Positions 1-8,748 of a stretch of DNA of 64,000 bases are shown here, piece by piece. The notes under the pieces were generated by a model. It saw nothing but the letters and a program-made list of their open reading frames with translations. It was not told where the DNA came from and ran no database searches. Origin of the DNA: Flintibacter muris (GTDB lineage: Bacteria; Bacillota; Clostridia; Oscillospirales; Oscillospiraceae); the NCBI RefSeq assembly GCF_943192995.1, contig NZ_CALPCP010000007.1, positions 87,095 to 151,094 on the forward strand, written 5' to 3'. How positions within the stretch are numbered: position 1 is the stretch's first letter; each line of letters begins with the position of its first letter. The position numbers and the translations under genes are program-made.

Positions 1-700
1 AACTGCTGCTGTCATCGCCGCCGGCGGGAGCCGCCGCACCCGCTGCAGCGCTCAGGGTATAGAACTGGTCCGCCTCAATGGACTCACTTCCGTCGCTGCC
101 CCACACGGTGGCGGGAATGGACAGGTCGTCGTTAAAGGCAATGGTAAACTCAGCGGTCTCAAACTGCTCCGCCAGCTTATTGGGGATGTTGATGTACATC
201 ACATAGTCCAGATCGGTGTAGGCGTCAATCTCAAAGTACTTGTCACGGATAAAATTGAAGCGCACATCATAGCCGTCCACCTCGTAGGTGCCGTTCACCA
301 GGGCAGACCGGTTAAAGCAGCTGTCAGAGATCGCCCCGGTGGACTTGTTTTCAAAGTGGCCCTTTACCACCACCAGCTTATAGCCGTCCTCCACATACAA
401 AGAGGTGGAGGAATATTCGCTGGTCTTGTATTGATATTCATCCAGCAGCTCCATAGAGTCAAAGGTCATGGTAAAGTTATCGTTGTCAATGCTGCCGCCA
501 AGCTGAACCGGGGTGGCAGTCGGGCCGGGGTCCTGGACCTCCTCCGGCTGGGAAGAAGAAGCGCCGGGGGCGGATTTGCTGGCATCAGGCTCACCGCTGC
601 CGCTGCTGTTTTGGGGCGTGCCTCCCCCTCCTCCGCAGGCGGCCAGCGCCAGAACCAGCGCGGCCGAAAGAACCAGGGACAGTGTTTTTCTCATTTTCAT
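1..700 (-). CDS. Secreted lipoprotein, C-terminus outside window
   Basis: Partial: the frame is still open at base 1. The protein begins MKMRKTLSLVLSAALVLALA followed by ACGGGGG, a type II signal peptide with a lipobox Cys, so it should be anchored to the outer face of the membrane. A low-complexity Ser/Pro/Gly linker follows (about residues 25-55). The rest looks like a beta-rich extracellular domain, with stretches such as LVVVKGHFENKSTGA that recall DUF4352-like immunoglobulin-fold lipoproteins. An Ala/Gly/Ser-rich segment lies at the window edge. The start at 700 has AGGAGG 8 nt upstream; a second ATG at 694 is less well spaced. The function is unknown and the DUF4352 resemblance is a guess from sequence texture. 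Confidence 0.8.
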   Translation of the reverse strand, partial: MKMRKTLSLVLSAALVLALAACGGGGGTPQNSSGSGEPDASKSAPGASSSQPEEVQDPGPTATPVQLGGSIDNDNFTMTFDSMELLDEYQYKTSEYSSTSLYVEDGYKLVVVKGHFENKSTGAISDSCFNRSALVNGTYEVDGYDVRFNFIRDKYFEIDAYTDLDYVMYINIPNKLAEQFETAEFTIAFNDDLSIPATVWGSDGSESIEADQFYTLSAAAGAAAPAGGDDSSS

Positions 701-883
701 CTCAACAACCTCCTAATTTCATACCGGGCTGTGTTGTACAGGTCCGGACCGTGACTATCACTGTAACATTTCCGAACCTGAAAAACAATTAACTGGCTGC
801 ATAGGGTTGCAAATTTTCTTGCGCGGGAAACACTGTGCTCAAAACGTCAACCGGCGAAAACAGAAGTCTTTTGACATACTGCA

Positions 884-914
884 CAGCCCCACCGGCAAAG
901 GCCCGGTGGGGCTG
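884..914 (-). terminator. Hairpin after the MBL-fold gene
   Basis: Inverted repeat CAGCCCCACCGG ... CCGGTGGGGCTG with a 7-nt loop lies between the end of the MBL-fold gene and the lipoprotein gene. The minus-strand U-tract is poor, so it may be a weak terminator or a processing hairpin. Confidence 0.5.
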
Positions 915-940
915 TTGTGGGATGGGAGTGTGCCGCCGGC

Positions 941-1702
941 TTACAGCCAGATGGCCCAGCCGTCATATTGAAAGGTGCCCGCGCCGTGGCGCAGCTTTCC
1001 CTCCCGCTTCAGCTGCCGCAGGGCATCCCGCATCTGGGTGGGGAGTGCAGGAGGGACATCCAGAGAGTGGTGGGCCGGGAGGACCCGCCGGGCGGGCAGG
1101 GCGGCCACCGCCTCCAGAGAGGCCAGATAGGCATCCGGGTCGGTGGAGGGGTAGTAGGCGAAAAGGGTGTCCAGATAGACCAGGTCGCCGGTGTACAGAT
1201 CGCCCCGGGCCTCCTCCCAGAAGCAAAGGTGCCCCGGGGAGTGGCCCGGCGTGTGCAGAACCTGAATGGTCCGCCCGCCCAGGTCCAGCGTCTCCCCGCC
1301 CTGGAGAATCCGGGCGGGGGTCCCCTGGAACATCTCGTAGGTGTTTATATCAAAGTCCTCCGGCGCCTCGCAGCGGTCCAGCACCATCTCTCGGACGGTT
1401 TCCGCTGACAGGGGAAACTCCCCCTGGAGCCAGGGCAGCTCCGCCTGATGGGCGTAGAAGCGGGGGAAGTACTTGTGCCCGCCGATGTGGTCCCAGTGGA
1501 TGTGGGTGGCAATGGCGGTAACCGGCTTGTCCGTCAGCTTTCGGACTTCGTTATAAATGTTGCAGATGCCCAGCCCGGTGTCGATAAGCAGGGCGCGGTC
1601 TTCGCCGATGAGAAGGTAGCAGTGGGTCTCCTCCCAGTGACGGTACTCGCTGATGACCCAGGTGTCGGGGGAGAGCTGTTCGGTGGTAAACCAGGGGCGC
1701 AT
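941..1702 (-). CDS. MBL-fold metallo-hydrolase
   Basis: A 253-residue metallo-beta-lactamase-fold hydrolase. It shows the metal-binding motif THIHWDHIGG (HxHxDH), then TPGHSPGHL, TGDLVY (bridging Asp) and a late PAHHSL His, so a dinuclear zinc site should be complete. The family includes glyoxalase II-like thioesterases and other hydrolases, and the substrate cannot be read from sequence. The start is ATG 1702 because AAAGGAG lies just upstream. A longer in-frame extension to 1819 runs through an intergenic palindromic repeat and is not credible. It appears cytoplasmic, with no signal peptide. Confidence 0.9.
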   Translation of the reverse strand: MRPWFTTEQLSPDTWVISEYRHWEETHCYLLIGEDRALLIDTGLGICNIYNEVRKLTDKPVTAIATHIHWDHIGGHKYFPRFYAHQAELPWLQGEFPLSAETVREMVLDRCEAPEDFDINTYEMFQGTPARILQGGETLDLGGRTIQVLHTPGHSPGHLCFWEEARGDLYTGDLVYLDTLFAYYPSTDPDAYLASLEAVAALPARRVLPAHHSLDVPPALPTQMRDALRQLKREGKLRHGAGTFQYDGWAIWL

Positions 1703-1720
1703 AGAGAACTCCTTTCTGAT

Positions 1721-1790
1721 GCAGGGGCGGCCTGCGGCCGCCTGTTGGGGGACAGTTTCACAAAAAACGGGCGGCCACAGGCCACCCCTA
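1721..1790. repeat. Interspersed palindromic repeat, family A copy 1
   Basis: GC-rich arms (GCAGGGGCGGCCTGCGGCCG and GGGCGGCCACAGGCCACCCC) flank a less conserved centre. Similar units occur near 15.25, 17.0, 35.83, 37.7 and 45.1 kb, always between genes. Confidence 0.75.
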
Positions 1791-1820
1791 AATGGATTTT
1801 CTTTTGCGGCGGAAGGCAAA

Positions 1821-2309
1821 TTACGCCTTCCGCCAGAGCCAAATCACGCCTTCCACCGCCAATACGGCCAGACACGCGCCGGCTATCATCAGATACTGCT
1901 GCCGCTTTTGCTCCGCGTAGCGCTGTGGAGTGAGCTCCGGGGACACAGTGATGTAGCTGTTCTCCTCCGGGATCGAGAGAACCCGCCGCTCCACCCGTTC
2001 CCGGCTGCGGACAGCCTCTTTTCCCTCCGTCTCGAAAGTGTCCCGCTCCCAGCGCCAGCCGCCGGGGGCCCTGTAGACCACCACGTAGACGTACCGGCTG
2101 GCATACCTGTGGTATTTCGGCTGCCAGGCCCCCTGACGGGTGGTGGAGTAGCCGCTGGAGGCGGTAAAGGTGTGGACGCCCTCGTCCACATAGGCCGCCG
2201 CCGGGGGCATCTCCAGGCAGGCTTTTATAGCGGCGGCGGCAAACAGGAGCATAGCGGCGGCCAAAAAGGGCGCGGCGCCCAGAAGGGCCGCCTTTAAAAA
2301 CCTCTTCAC
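1821..2309 (-). CDS. Small membrane protein of unknown function
   Basis: A 162-residue protein with an N-terminal hydrophobic helix (about residues 5-28) and a second near the C-terminus (about 140-158), leaving a roughly 110-residue loop that is probably extracytoplasmic. The start is GTG at 2309, and its GTGA overlaps the stop of the upstream flavoprotein gene by 4 bp, so the two are translationally coupled. I do not recognise the family. Confidence 0.7.
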   Translation of the reverse strand: MKRFLKAALLGAAPFLAAAMLLFAAAAIKACLEMPPAAAYVDEGVHTFTASSGYSTTRQGAWQPKYHRYASRYVYVVVYRAPGGWRWERDTFETEGKEAVRSRERVERRVLSIPEENSYITVSPELTPQRYAEQKRQQYLMIAGACLAVLAVEGVIWLWRKA

Positions 2310-3700
2310 TGTTCCAGCCGCTTACAGACCGCCCGGGCCGCCTGGACGCCGGAGGCCCCCGCCTGGGCCAGCCCTCTGGTGACCCCCGCGCCATCGCCGG
2401 CGGCAAAGAAGTTGGGCAGGGCGGTCTCCAGCTCGGGGGTGAGCTGGAGGCGGGCGGAGTAGAACTTCACCTCCGCACCGTAGAGCAGGGTGTCGTAATT
2501 GGCGGTGCCGGGGGCAATCTTGTCCAGCTGGTAGATCATCTCGATCAGGTCGTCCAGCTGGCGCTTGGGCAGGGTGAGGGACAAATCTCCGGGAACGGCG
2601 GCGGTGAGGGTAGGCCGGACGGTGGACTTGCCCATGCGGTGCTCGTTGGTGCGCCGTCCCCCCACCAGGTCGCCGAAGCGCTGGACCAGCACCCCGCCGG
2701 CCAGCATGTTGGACAGAGAGGCCACGTGCTTGCCGTAGCGGTAGGGCTCATTAAAGGGCTTGGTAAAGCGGTTGGACACCAGCAGGGCGAAGTTGGTGTT
2801 TTCAGAGCGAAGGGCGGGGTCGGCGTAGGAGTGGCCGTTTACTGTGTTGATGCCCTCCACGTTTTCCGCCACCACATGGCCGTAGGGGTTCATGCAGAAG
2901 GTGCGCACACTGTCGCCATACCGCTTGGTGCGGTAAACCAGCTTGGACTCATATACCACATCCGTGATATGCTCAAAGACCACGGCGGGCAGCTCCACCC
3001 GCACGCCAATATCCACCTGGTTGTTCAGCAGCTCCAGCCCCAGGTCCTTGCACTGGTTGGAGAACCACTCCGCCCCGGAGCGCCCGGGCGCGGCGATCAG
3101 GTACTTGCAGGCTACCTCGCCCCCCTTGGCCAGAATCAGCCGGTAGCTCTCCTCCGTCTTCTCAATGGAGGCCACCTCTGTATTAAAGGCAAATTCCAGC
3201 TTGTTCATCAGGCCCTCGTAGATGTTGGTGAGGATGCGCAGGTTGTTTTCGGTGCCCAGGTGCTTGCACCGGGCCTGAAGCAGGTGGAGGTCATAGGCCA
3301 GGGCCTGCCGGGCTAGCTTTCTGGCCGCGTCGCTCTCGGTGGAGAAGACCTCGGTGGTGGCCCCGTGGGCCACATTGATGGAGTCCACATAGTCGATCAG
3401 CTCCATCACGCGGCCCGGCTCCATAAAGTCGGTGAGCCAGCCGCCGAACTGGGTGGTAAAGTTGAATTTCCCGTCGGAAAAGGCTCCCGCTCCGCCAAAG
3501 CCGCACATGGTGTGGCACACGGGACAGCGGATGCACTCCTTTACCTTGCCCGCCACAATGGGGCAGCTGCGGTGGTAGATGTCCGCGCCCTGATCCAAGG
3601 CCAGCACCTTCAGCTCAGGGTGGAGATGGGCCAGCTCATAGGCGGCAAAGATACCCGCCTCGCCGCAGCCCAGGATGACAACGTCGTATCTGGCGTTCAT
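2306..3700 (-). CDS. FAD-dependent dehydrogenase (COG2509-like)
   Basis: A 464-residue flavoprotein. The N-terminal dinucleotide-binding motif VVILGCGEAGIFAAYELA (GxGxxG) is followed by a Cys-rich segment (CPIVAGKVKECIRCPVCHTM) and GFGGAGAFSDGKFN, a layout typical of COG2509 uncharacterised FAD-dependent dehydrogenases. A C-terminal FAD motif, NFFAAGDGAGVTRGLAQA, is present. The clustered cysteines could hold a metal or redox centre. The electron donor and substrate are unknown. ATG 3700 has AAAGGAG at good spacing. It is coupled to the membrane protein at 1821-2309. Confidence 0.88.
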   Translation of the reverse strand: MNARYDVVILGCGEAGIFAAYELAHLHPELKVLALDQGADIYHRSCPIVAGKVKECIRCPVCHTMCGFGGAGAFSDGKFNFTTQFGGWLTDFMEPGRVMELIDYVDSINVAHGATTEVFSTESDAARKLARQALAYDLHLLQARCKHLGTENNLRILTNIYEGLMNKLEFAFNTEVASIEKTEESYRLILAKGGEVACKYLIAAPGRSGAEWFSNQCKDLGLELLNNQVDIGVRVELPAVVFEHITDVVYESKLVYRTKRYGDSVRTFCMNPYGHVVAENVEGINTVNGHSYADPALRSENTNFALLVSNRFTKPFNEPYRYGKHVASLSNMLAGGVLVQRFGDLVGGRRTNEHRMGKSTVRPTLTAAVPGDLSLTLPKRQLDDLIEMIYQLDKIAPGTANYDTLLYGAEVKFYSARLQLTPELETALPNFFAAGDGAGVTRGLAQAGASGVQAARAVCKRLEQ

Positions 3701-3807
3701 AGTGGTACTCCTTTCTGTTGTGGGGGTTGCCTTGATGATACGCAGGGGCCGCCCCTGCGGCGCTTGTCATTGATCTGAGTATATCACAGCTTTGGGCAAA
3801 ATACAAC

Positions 3808-3830
3808 GGCCCGCCGGAACATGGCGGGCC
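3808..3830 (-). terminator. Intrinsic terminator of the zinc-ribbon membrane gene
   Basis: Stem GGCCCGCC / GGCGGGCC followed on the minus strand by GTTGTATTTTG. It sits directly after the gene at 3847-4242. Confidence 0.65.
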
Positions 3831-3846
3831 GAAAGAGGCGGAACAC

Positions 3847-4242
3847 TCAGCTCTTTTCCTGAAAATTTGCGCCGCAGCTGCGGCAGGTGACGGTAATCTT
3901 GCCCCGGCCCCGGGGGACCCGGAGCTGCTGGCCGCAGCTGGGGCATTTGAAATAGACATGCTCCTTGTCCCGGTGGATGGTGCGGCGCAGCCGCAGCCAG
4001 CTGAGGACGGGGCCGGCCGCCCGCATGAATCTGGCGTTCTCCATCCTCCTGCGCTCCATATTGCGGGACAGCAGGCGAAACAGGGTGAGGGCCAGAAGGA
4101 CAAAGCTGACAAAGTACAGCATATCCCATCTGGTGAACATAAACACCAGATAGAGCAGCAGATAGAGGCCTATCAGGAACAGGTTCAGCTGGTCGTTCCC
4201 ATAGCGGCCATACATAAATCGCTGGATCGCGTTGCGGATCAT
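3847..4242 (-). CDS. Zinc-ribbon membrane protein
   Basis: A 131-residue protein. Residues about 18-65 form one or two hydrophobic helices (LFLIGLYLLLYLVFMF and LYFVSFVLLALTLF). The C-terminus carries a zinc ribbon with CPSCGQ and CRSCGANF, two CxxC knuckles about 20 residues apart. ATG 4242 is chosen because AAGGAGG lies 6 nt upstream; an upstream Met at 4260 lacks a site. It is probably a small membrane-anchored nucleic-acid or protein-binding factor of unknown role. Confidence 0.75.
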   Translation of the reverse strand: MIRNAIQRFMYGRYGNDQLNLFLIGLYLLLYLVFMFTRWDMLYFVSFVLLALTLFRLLSRNMERRRMENARFMRAAGPVLSWLRLRRTIHRDKEHVYFKCPSCGQQLRVPRGRGKITVTCRSCGANFQEKS

Positions 4243-4392
4243 AGAGCGCCTCCTTGGCAAAATAAGGGACGGCAGGCGAACCGCCTGCCAATATACCTTA
4301 CTATGATAAACCCTCTAAAATGTTCCGTCAAGGTGCTATTCGTAAACAAAATGTAAATTTCATCGGCATTTTCCCTGAATTTTATGAAACGC

Positions 4393-4421
4393 TTGCGGCA
4401 CGGCGAAAAATAGTCTATACT
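4393..4421 (+). promoter_or_regulatory. Sigma-A promoter of the dCMP deaminase gene
   Basis: TTGCGG, 17-bp spacer, TATACT, placed 34 bp before the chosen start codon. Confidence 0.65.
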
Positions 4422-4454
4422 GTCGGTAGACAGAAACTACATGGAGGTACGCCC

Positions 4455-4940
4455 ATGGAACGCATTGACAAGGAAAATTACTACCTGGATATCGCCGCCA
4501 CGGTACTGGAGCGCTCCACCTGCATGCGCCGGTTCTACGGGGCCATTATCGTCCAGCACGACGAGATTGTCTCCACCGGCTATAACGGCGCGCCCCGGGG
4601 GCGGAAAAATTGCCTGGATCTGGGCTACTGCACCCGTGAGGCTATGAAGATCCCCTCAGGGGAGCGGTATGAACTGTGCCGCTCTGTCCACGCCGAGGCC
4701 AACGCCATCATCTCCGCCGCCCGCAGCGAGGTACTGGGCGCCACCCTCTACATGGTCTGCAAGGACCCCAAAACCAAACAGCTGATCCCCCACTCCACCT
4801 CCTGCTCCATGTGCCGCCGCCTTATCATCAACGCCGGCATCAGGCGGGTGGTCATCCGCGACACCGACACCCGGTACCGCGTGGTGGACGTGGTGAAGGA
4901 CTGGGTGGAACAGGACGACTCCCTGCCCCGGCAGGTATGA
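4455..4940 (+). CDS. dCMP deaminase / ComE operon protein 2 family
   Basis: A 161-residue zinc-dependent cytidine-type deaminase. CRSVHAEANAI holds the HAE motif (zinc ligand plus catalytic Glu), and TSCSMCRRLI supplies the two zinc-binding Cys (CxxC). The upstream GYNGAPRG segment is typical of deoxycytidylate deaminases, which turn dCMP into dUMP for thymidylate synthesis. Start 4455 follows GGAGGT. Longer readings to 4320 pass through the promoter at 4393-4421 and are rejected. It is monocistronic by appearance. The gene could be called comEB, but there is no competence gene context here. Confidence 0.92.
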   Translation: MERIDKENYYLDIAATVLERSTCMRRFYGAIIVQHDEIVSTGYNGAPRGRKNCLDLGYCTREAMKIPSGERYELCRSVHAEANAIISAARSEVLGATLYMVCKDPKTKQLIPHSTSCSMCRRLIINAGIRRVVIRDTDTRYRVVDVVKDWVEQDDSLPRQV

Positions 4941-5022
4941 CACCAATGTGACGGCTCTGGGTTGAAACAGGGGCGTTTCCCTTGCCTTTTCCCAACCTTT
5001 TCACCGTTCAACCTGGGGTTGA

Positions 5023-5051
5023 TTGCAAAATCCGCACAGCCCGGGTATGAT
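5023..5051 (+). promoter_or_regulatory. Sigma-A promoter of the XRE regulator
   Basis: TTGCAA, 17-bp spacer, TATGAT, ending 21 bp before the start codon at 5073. Confidence 0.65.
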
Positions 5052-5072
5052 AGGGGGTGAGGAGGCGATGGA

Positions 5073-6008
5073 ATGGACGCCGTAAAAACGGGGGCGCTGA
5101 TTGCCCAGGCTCGGAAGGAGCGGGGATTCACCCAGCGGGAGCTGGCGGAGAGGGTCTATGTGTCGGTCCAGGCGGTAAGCAAGTGGGAGCTGGGCAAAAA
5201 TTTCCCCGACCTGACCTTGATGGAGCCTCTGGCGGAGGAGCTGGGTCTCACCATCTCCGAACTGCTGGCCGGGGAGCGGGAGGAGGAGCCCCGAGACGAG
5301 CTGGTCCGGGACACCCTGCGCCTGGGGCTGGCCCAGCTGGGTCCGAAAATCAAACGTTGGAAGTGGCTGTTTATAATCGCGGCCGCCCTGCTGGCGGCTG
5401 TTCTGGCCGGTCTGAGCTATATTTGGGTCCGGGACAACACGGAATGGATCCCCCAGCGAGAGACAGTGGCGGTGCATCTGGATACCTCCCGTCAAGAACA
5501 GCAGATCGCCAATGCGCTTGGAGCGGGGAGCAACAGCATCTATCTGTATGAGGTTATCTTGGCTGACGACATTACCAGCTGCACGATCCAGGCCGAGCTA
5601 TGGACTCACAGCGGTATGGAGCAGAGCTGGCAGCTGTGTTATGGCAGCTCCAACGACCGGAAGATGTTTGGTCCCCGCCGGCAGTTTCTGGTACTCAATA
5701 TGGACCTTCACAGCGCGGAATGGTCGGAGGAGGAGCAGCGCTGGACACAGGTGTGGTTTGATTCCGGGGTCAACTTCGCGGGGTTCAGCTATACAGGAAC
5801 GCTGGATACCATCACGAACCCCTATGTCAGCGGCGGCGCGTGCTGGGCTCCCCTGAGAGACAAGGGGGTCGTAGACCGGGAGGAGGGTCTGGTCCTGCTG
5901 ACCATTTCCATCGGCGGCCCGAACGGCGGAACCTATTCCCCAGGCAAAGAACTCCCGCCGGAGCGGGAGGAAAATGTCTATCTGGTGGTGCGAATGTACT
6001 GTGAATAG
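5073..6008 (+). CDS. XRE-family regulator with membrane anchor
   Basis: A 311-residue protein with an N-terminal helix-turn-helix (residues about 6-60: IAQARKERGFTQRELAERV ... VSKWELGKNFPDLTLM). A linker leads to one transmembrane helix (about 97-118: WLFIIAAALLAAVLAGLSYI) and a roughly 190-residue extracytoplasmic domain. A DNA-binding head plus an outer sensor domain suggests a one-component envelope-sensing regulator, but the signal and targets are unknown. The start at 5073 has GGAGG 7 nt upstream and a strong promoter. A strong hairpin follows the stop. Confidence 0.85.
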   Translation: MDAVKTGALIAQARKERGFTQRELAERVYVSVQAVSKWELGKNFPDLTLMEPLAEELGLTISELLAGEREEEPRDELVRDTLRLGLAQLGPKIKRWKWLFIIAAALLAAVLAGLSYIWVRDNTEWIPQRETVAVHLDTSRQEQQIANALGAGSNSIYLYEVILADDITSCTIQAELWTHSGMEQSWQLCYGSSNDRKMFGPRRQFLVLNMDLHSAEWSEEEQRWTQVWFDSGVNFAGFSYTGTLDTITNPYVSGGACWAPLRDKGVVDREEGLVLLTISIGGPNGGTYSPGKELPPEREENVYLVVRMYCE

Positions 6009-6016
6009 ACGCAAGC

Positions 6017-6041
6017 GGCCCCCGGCGCATTGCCGGGGGCC
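6017..6041. terminator. Shared terminator between convergent genes
   Basis: Stem GGCCCCCGGC / GCCGGGGGCC with a 5-nt loop, between the convergent genes ending at 6008 and 6054. The U-tract is modest on both strands. Confidence 0.65.
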
Positions 6042-6053
6042 GTTCCATGTTGT

Positions 6054-7100
6054 TCAGTTTGGCTGGAGGGCCAGGTACTCCTCGTAGGCAAGGCCCTGTT
6101 CCATAATGGCCTTGGCAGTCTCCACCCCCACATAGCGGTAGTGCCAGGGCTCAAAGCGGTAGCCGGTAATGGCCTCCTTCCCCAAGTCGTAGCGGAGGAT
6201 AAAGCCGTATTCAGCGCAGTGCTCCTTCAGCCAGGCGAAGGCAGGGGTGTTCTCAAAGTGGGCCTTGGTGCTGGCCACATTGATGTCCAGGGCCAGGCCG
6301 GTCTGGTGCTCTGAGTGGCCGGGCCGGGCAGAGAAGGTGTCCACCGCAGCCTGCTTATACAGCTTGAGATAGCGGCCATAGGTGCTCCGCTGTGTCTTGT
6401 AGGACCGGTAGGCAGATACGCTGCGCAGTGAGATGCCGTCCGCCTTGGCAGCGTCAGCCATGGTCCGGAAGGCCTGAGCCGCCTCCGGGCGCAGGGAGCC
6501 GGCGCCGTAGCTCTTGCCCAAGGCCTCCAGCTCAGGGATATAGCCTGCGGGCAGGGTGTAGTGCTTGTTCACCAGCACCGCCAGGCTGGCCGGGTCGGCC
6601 ACCTCCCATATCAGGCTGTAAAAGGCCTGGTCCATGTCCATGTTCACCTGAAAAACGGCGGTCTCTTCGCTGTCCTCCGGGTGTTCCCCCAGCCAGGCTT
6701 GGTAGCGGTCTAGCCGGTCGGGGCGGGCGTTGGCCATGCCCAGCCAGGTCAGCTCAAATTTGCTCAGCTCCCCCTGCTCCAGCCGCTGGAACAGGTCCTT
6801 GTCCGCCCCCATGCGGGCGCACAGGACCTCCCGCTGCTGTCCGGTTACCCCTTGCCGGGCCAGCAGGGCGGCCGCCCGTCTTTGCCGGGCCTCCACCTGA
6901 GCGGTATCCTCCTCCTCCTGGACGGAGGACGCCGGGGCCTGCGCCGGCCTGACCGGCGTCTCCTGGCCCGCCTTGAGCCCGGAGTCCGGCGTGACAGCCC
7001 CCTCCGACTGTCCCGCAGCCCCTGTTGTGGCCAATGTCACCAGACAGATTCCCGCCGCCAGCAGCAGCGTTAATCCCCGCCGAATGTTAAACTTGTGCAT
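6054..7100 (-). CDS. D-alanyl-D-alanine carboxypeptidase, M15B (VanY) family
   Basis: A 348-residue exported zinc peptidase. Residues 1-30 are a signal peptide (RRGLTLLLAAGICLVTLA). A Pro/Gln/Glu-rich, probably helical region fills the N-terminal half. The catalytic domain is C-terminal: SAYRSYKTQ, then GHSEHQTGLALDI (His and Asp zinc ligands) and EPWHYRYVG (catalytic Glu and His ligand). It should trim stem-peptide D-Ala in peptidoglycan. The start at 7100 has AAAGGA. No vancomycin-resistance genes lie nearby, so a housekeeping wall role is more likely. Confidence 0.9.
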   Translation of the reverse strand: MHKFNIRRGLTLLLAAGICLVTLATTGAAGQSEGAVTPDSGLKAGQETPVRPAQAPASSVQEEEDTAQVEARQRRAAALLARQGVTGQQREVLCARMGADKDLFQRLEQGELSKFELTWLGMANARPDRLDRYQAWLGEHPEDSEETAVFQVNMDMDQAFYSLIWEVADPASLAVLVNKHYTLPAGYIPELEALGKSYGAGSLRPEAAQAFRTMADAAKADGISLRSVSAYRSYKTQRSTYGRYLKLYKQAAVDTFSARPGHSEHQTGLALDINVASTKAHFENTPAFAWLKEHCAEYGFILRYDLGKEAITGYRFEPWHYRYVGVETAKAIMEQGLAYEEYLALQPN

Positions 7101-7154
7101 CGCTATGGTCCTTTCTTATGTAAGCGTTCAATGGATTGATCTGTTTTCCGGAGG

Positions 7155-7850
7155 TCAGCCGCTGTCCAGACCGTCAAAAAAGGCGGAATCCTCCCCTCTG
7201 CACACCCCCAGAAACCAGGTGAAGAGGGAGGCCGCGTCCACCGTGTCCAGCCTCCGCCGTCCAAAGGACATCCGCTCTGGGTGGAACTGGACCCCCAGCA
7301 CGGGGCAGCCCGGGAAATCGACGGCCTCCGCAAAGCCGCTCTCCGCCCAGGCCACGGCCCGAAGGCCCTGGCCCAGCGCGTCCACCGCCTGATGGTGGGC
7401 GCTGTTGACCGAAAACACGGAACCGTAGAGCCTGTGGAGCAGGGAGCCCTCCAGGGCGCGCACCGTGTGGACCCGGTCCCCCTTGCCGCCGCCGTGAAAG
7501 GGCACCGCCTGGGCCGGGAGGTCCTGGATCAGGGTGCCCCCCAGGGCCACGTTAATCAGCTGCATCCCCCGGCAGATGCCCAAAATGGGCCTGCCTGCCT
7601 CAAAGAAGGCCCGGAACAGCTCCAGTTCCGCCCGGTCCCGGTTCCGGTCCGGAGGCTGGGAGCCCCGGTCCTCCTGGCCGTACAGGGCGCTTTCTATATC
7701 GCCGCCGCCGCACAGCAGCAGGCCGCCGCAGCGCAGGTCGGGGGCTGGACAGTAACCGGCCACAGGCTCGCACCCCGCCCCCCGGAGGGCGGCGCAGTAG
7801 TTGTCCATATAGCCCGCCTCTCCGGATACCTGTATGTTCAGCTTGTCCAT
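7155..7850 (-). CDS. Gamma-glutamyl-GABA hydrolase-like class I amidotransferase (peptidase C26)
   Basis: A 231-residue class I glutamine amidotransferase fold. The nucleophile elbow is GICRGMQLINVALGG (Cys), and GVQFHPE carries the catalytic His-Glu. The closest family concept is PuuD-like gamma-glutamyl-gamma-aminobutyrate hydrolase. I chose ATG 7850 (MDKLNIQ) rather than 7862. The earlier codon has an AGG directly against it, and the shorter start matches the family N-terminus. The stop codon of the kinase-like gene lies 1 nt before this start (TGATATG), implying coupled translation. Confidence 0.85.
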   Translation of the reverse strand: MDKLNIQVSGEAGYMDNYCAALRGAGCEPVAGYCPAPDLRCGGLLLCGGGDIESALYGQEDRGSQPPDRNRDRAELELFRAFFEAGRPILGICRGMQLINVALGGTLIQDLPAQAVPFHGGGKGDRVHTVRALEGSLLHRLYGSVFSVNSAHHQAVDALGQGLRAVAWAESGFAEAVDFPGCPVLGVQFHPERMSFGRRRLDTVDAASLFTWFLGVCRGEDSAFFDGLDSG

Positions 7851-7851
7851 A

Positions 7852-8478
7852 TCACTGCCCATCCTGAGCGGCGCGGGCCTTCACCAGGGCTACAATCAGG
7901 CTTACTGCCCCCTCCACCCCGATGATTCCGGAGTTCAGGGTCAGGTCGTAGCGCCGCATGTCCCCCCAAGTATGCCCGGTGTAGTAGTTGTAGTAGTTGG
8001 CCCGGCCCTTGTCCATCTGGATGATGCGCCGCTCCATGTCGTCGGAGGGGATATGGTACTCCTCCACGCAGCGCTCCACCCGGCTGGGCAGGTCGGCGTG
8101 GATAAACACCTTTAAACACTCGCTCCGCTCCCCCAGAACATAGTCGGAGCACCGGCCCACAATGACGCAGGGGCCCTCGTCTGCCAGCTCCCGGATTACC
8201 TCCGCCTGGGCGAAAAACGCCTGATGGCTCACAGGTACCCCCTGGTGGGCCAGGGCGGGGGTGCCGATACCTGCCGGGGCGATGGACAGGTGGAACCGAC
8301 TGCGGGCCCGCTCCTCCGCCCGGGCAATAAAGTCGGGGGACAGCCCGCTTTTCTCCGATGTCTTCTGGATGATAGTCCGGTCGTAGCAGGGGATGCCCAG
8401 CTCAGCGGCCAGCCGCTTGCCAATCAGACGGCCTCCGCTTCCGAACTCACGGCTGATGGAGATTACATAGTTGCTCAT
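7852..8478 (-). CDS. Cytidylate kinase-like family protein
   Basis: A 208-residue P-loop protein of the cytidylate-kinase-like (AAK6/Cmk2) family. The N-terminus SNYVISISREFGSGGRLIGK holds the GSGGR nucleotide-binding loop; later features are CVIVGRCSDYVL and the NYYNYYTGHTWGD segment typical of this family. The substrate is uncertain because these proteins are not the housekeeping Cmk. ATG 8478 has GGGAGG 7 nt upstream; the GTG at 8484 is within the spacer. It is upstream of and coupled to the C26 amidotransferase. Confidence 0.85.
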   Translation of the reverse strand: MSNYVISISREFGSGGRLIGKRLAAELGIPCYDRTIIQKTSEKSGLSPDFIARAEERARSRFHLSIAPAGIGTPALAHQGVPVSHQAFFAQAEVIRELADEGPCVIVGRCSDYVLGERSECLKVFIHADLPSRVERCVEEYHIPSDDMERRIIQMDKGRANYYNYYTGHTWGDMRRYDLTLNSGIIGVEGAVSLIVALVKARAAQDGQ

Positions 8479-8691
8479 AATCACACCTCCCTATGAGATG
8501 GGGCAGCCGCCTCCGGCGTCTGCCTATGGTCTTCCTTTATATATAATAATACATCAGCGGGAAAATGACAATCATAAATTTTGCAGGGCAGTAGTATTTA
8601 AGATTTTGACACAAAATCTTTGAACTGCGGATATTTTAAATGCTGTTGCCCCGTCTGCGTCGGCAGGCGGCTTACTTTTATGCGAAATCTC

Positions 8692-8720
8692 TTGACTTTT
8701 TGCCACGCACTTGCTATAAT
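8692..8720 (+). promoter_or_regulatory. Near-consensus sigma-A promoter of the RHH gene
   Basis: TTGACT, 17-bp spacer, TATAAT. Transcription should begin near 8727, which excludes an upstream ATG at 8620 as the RHH start. Confidence 0.8.
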
Positions 8721-8748
8721 AAATGCGTGTCAGAAAGTAGGTGGTGAT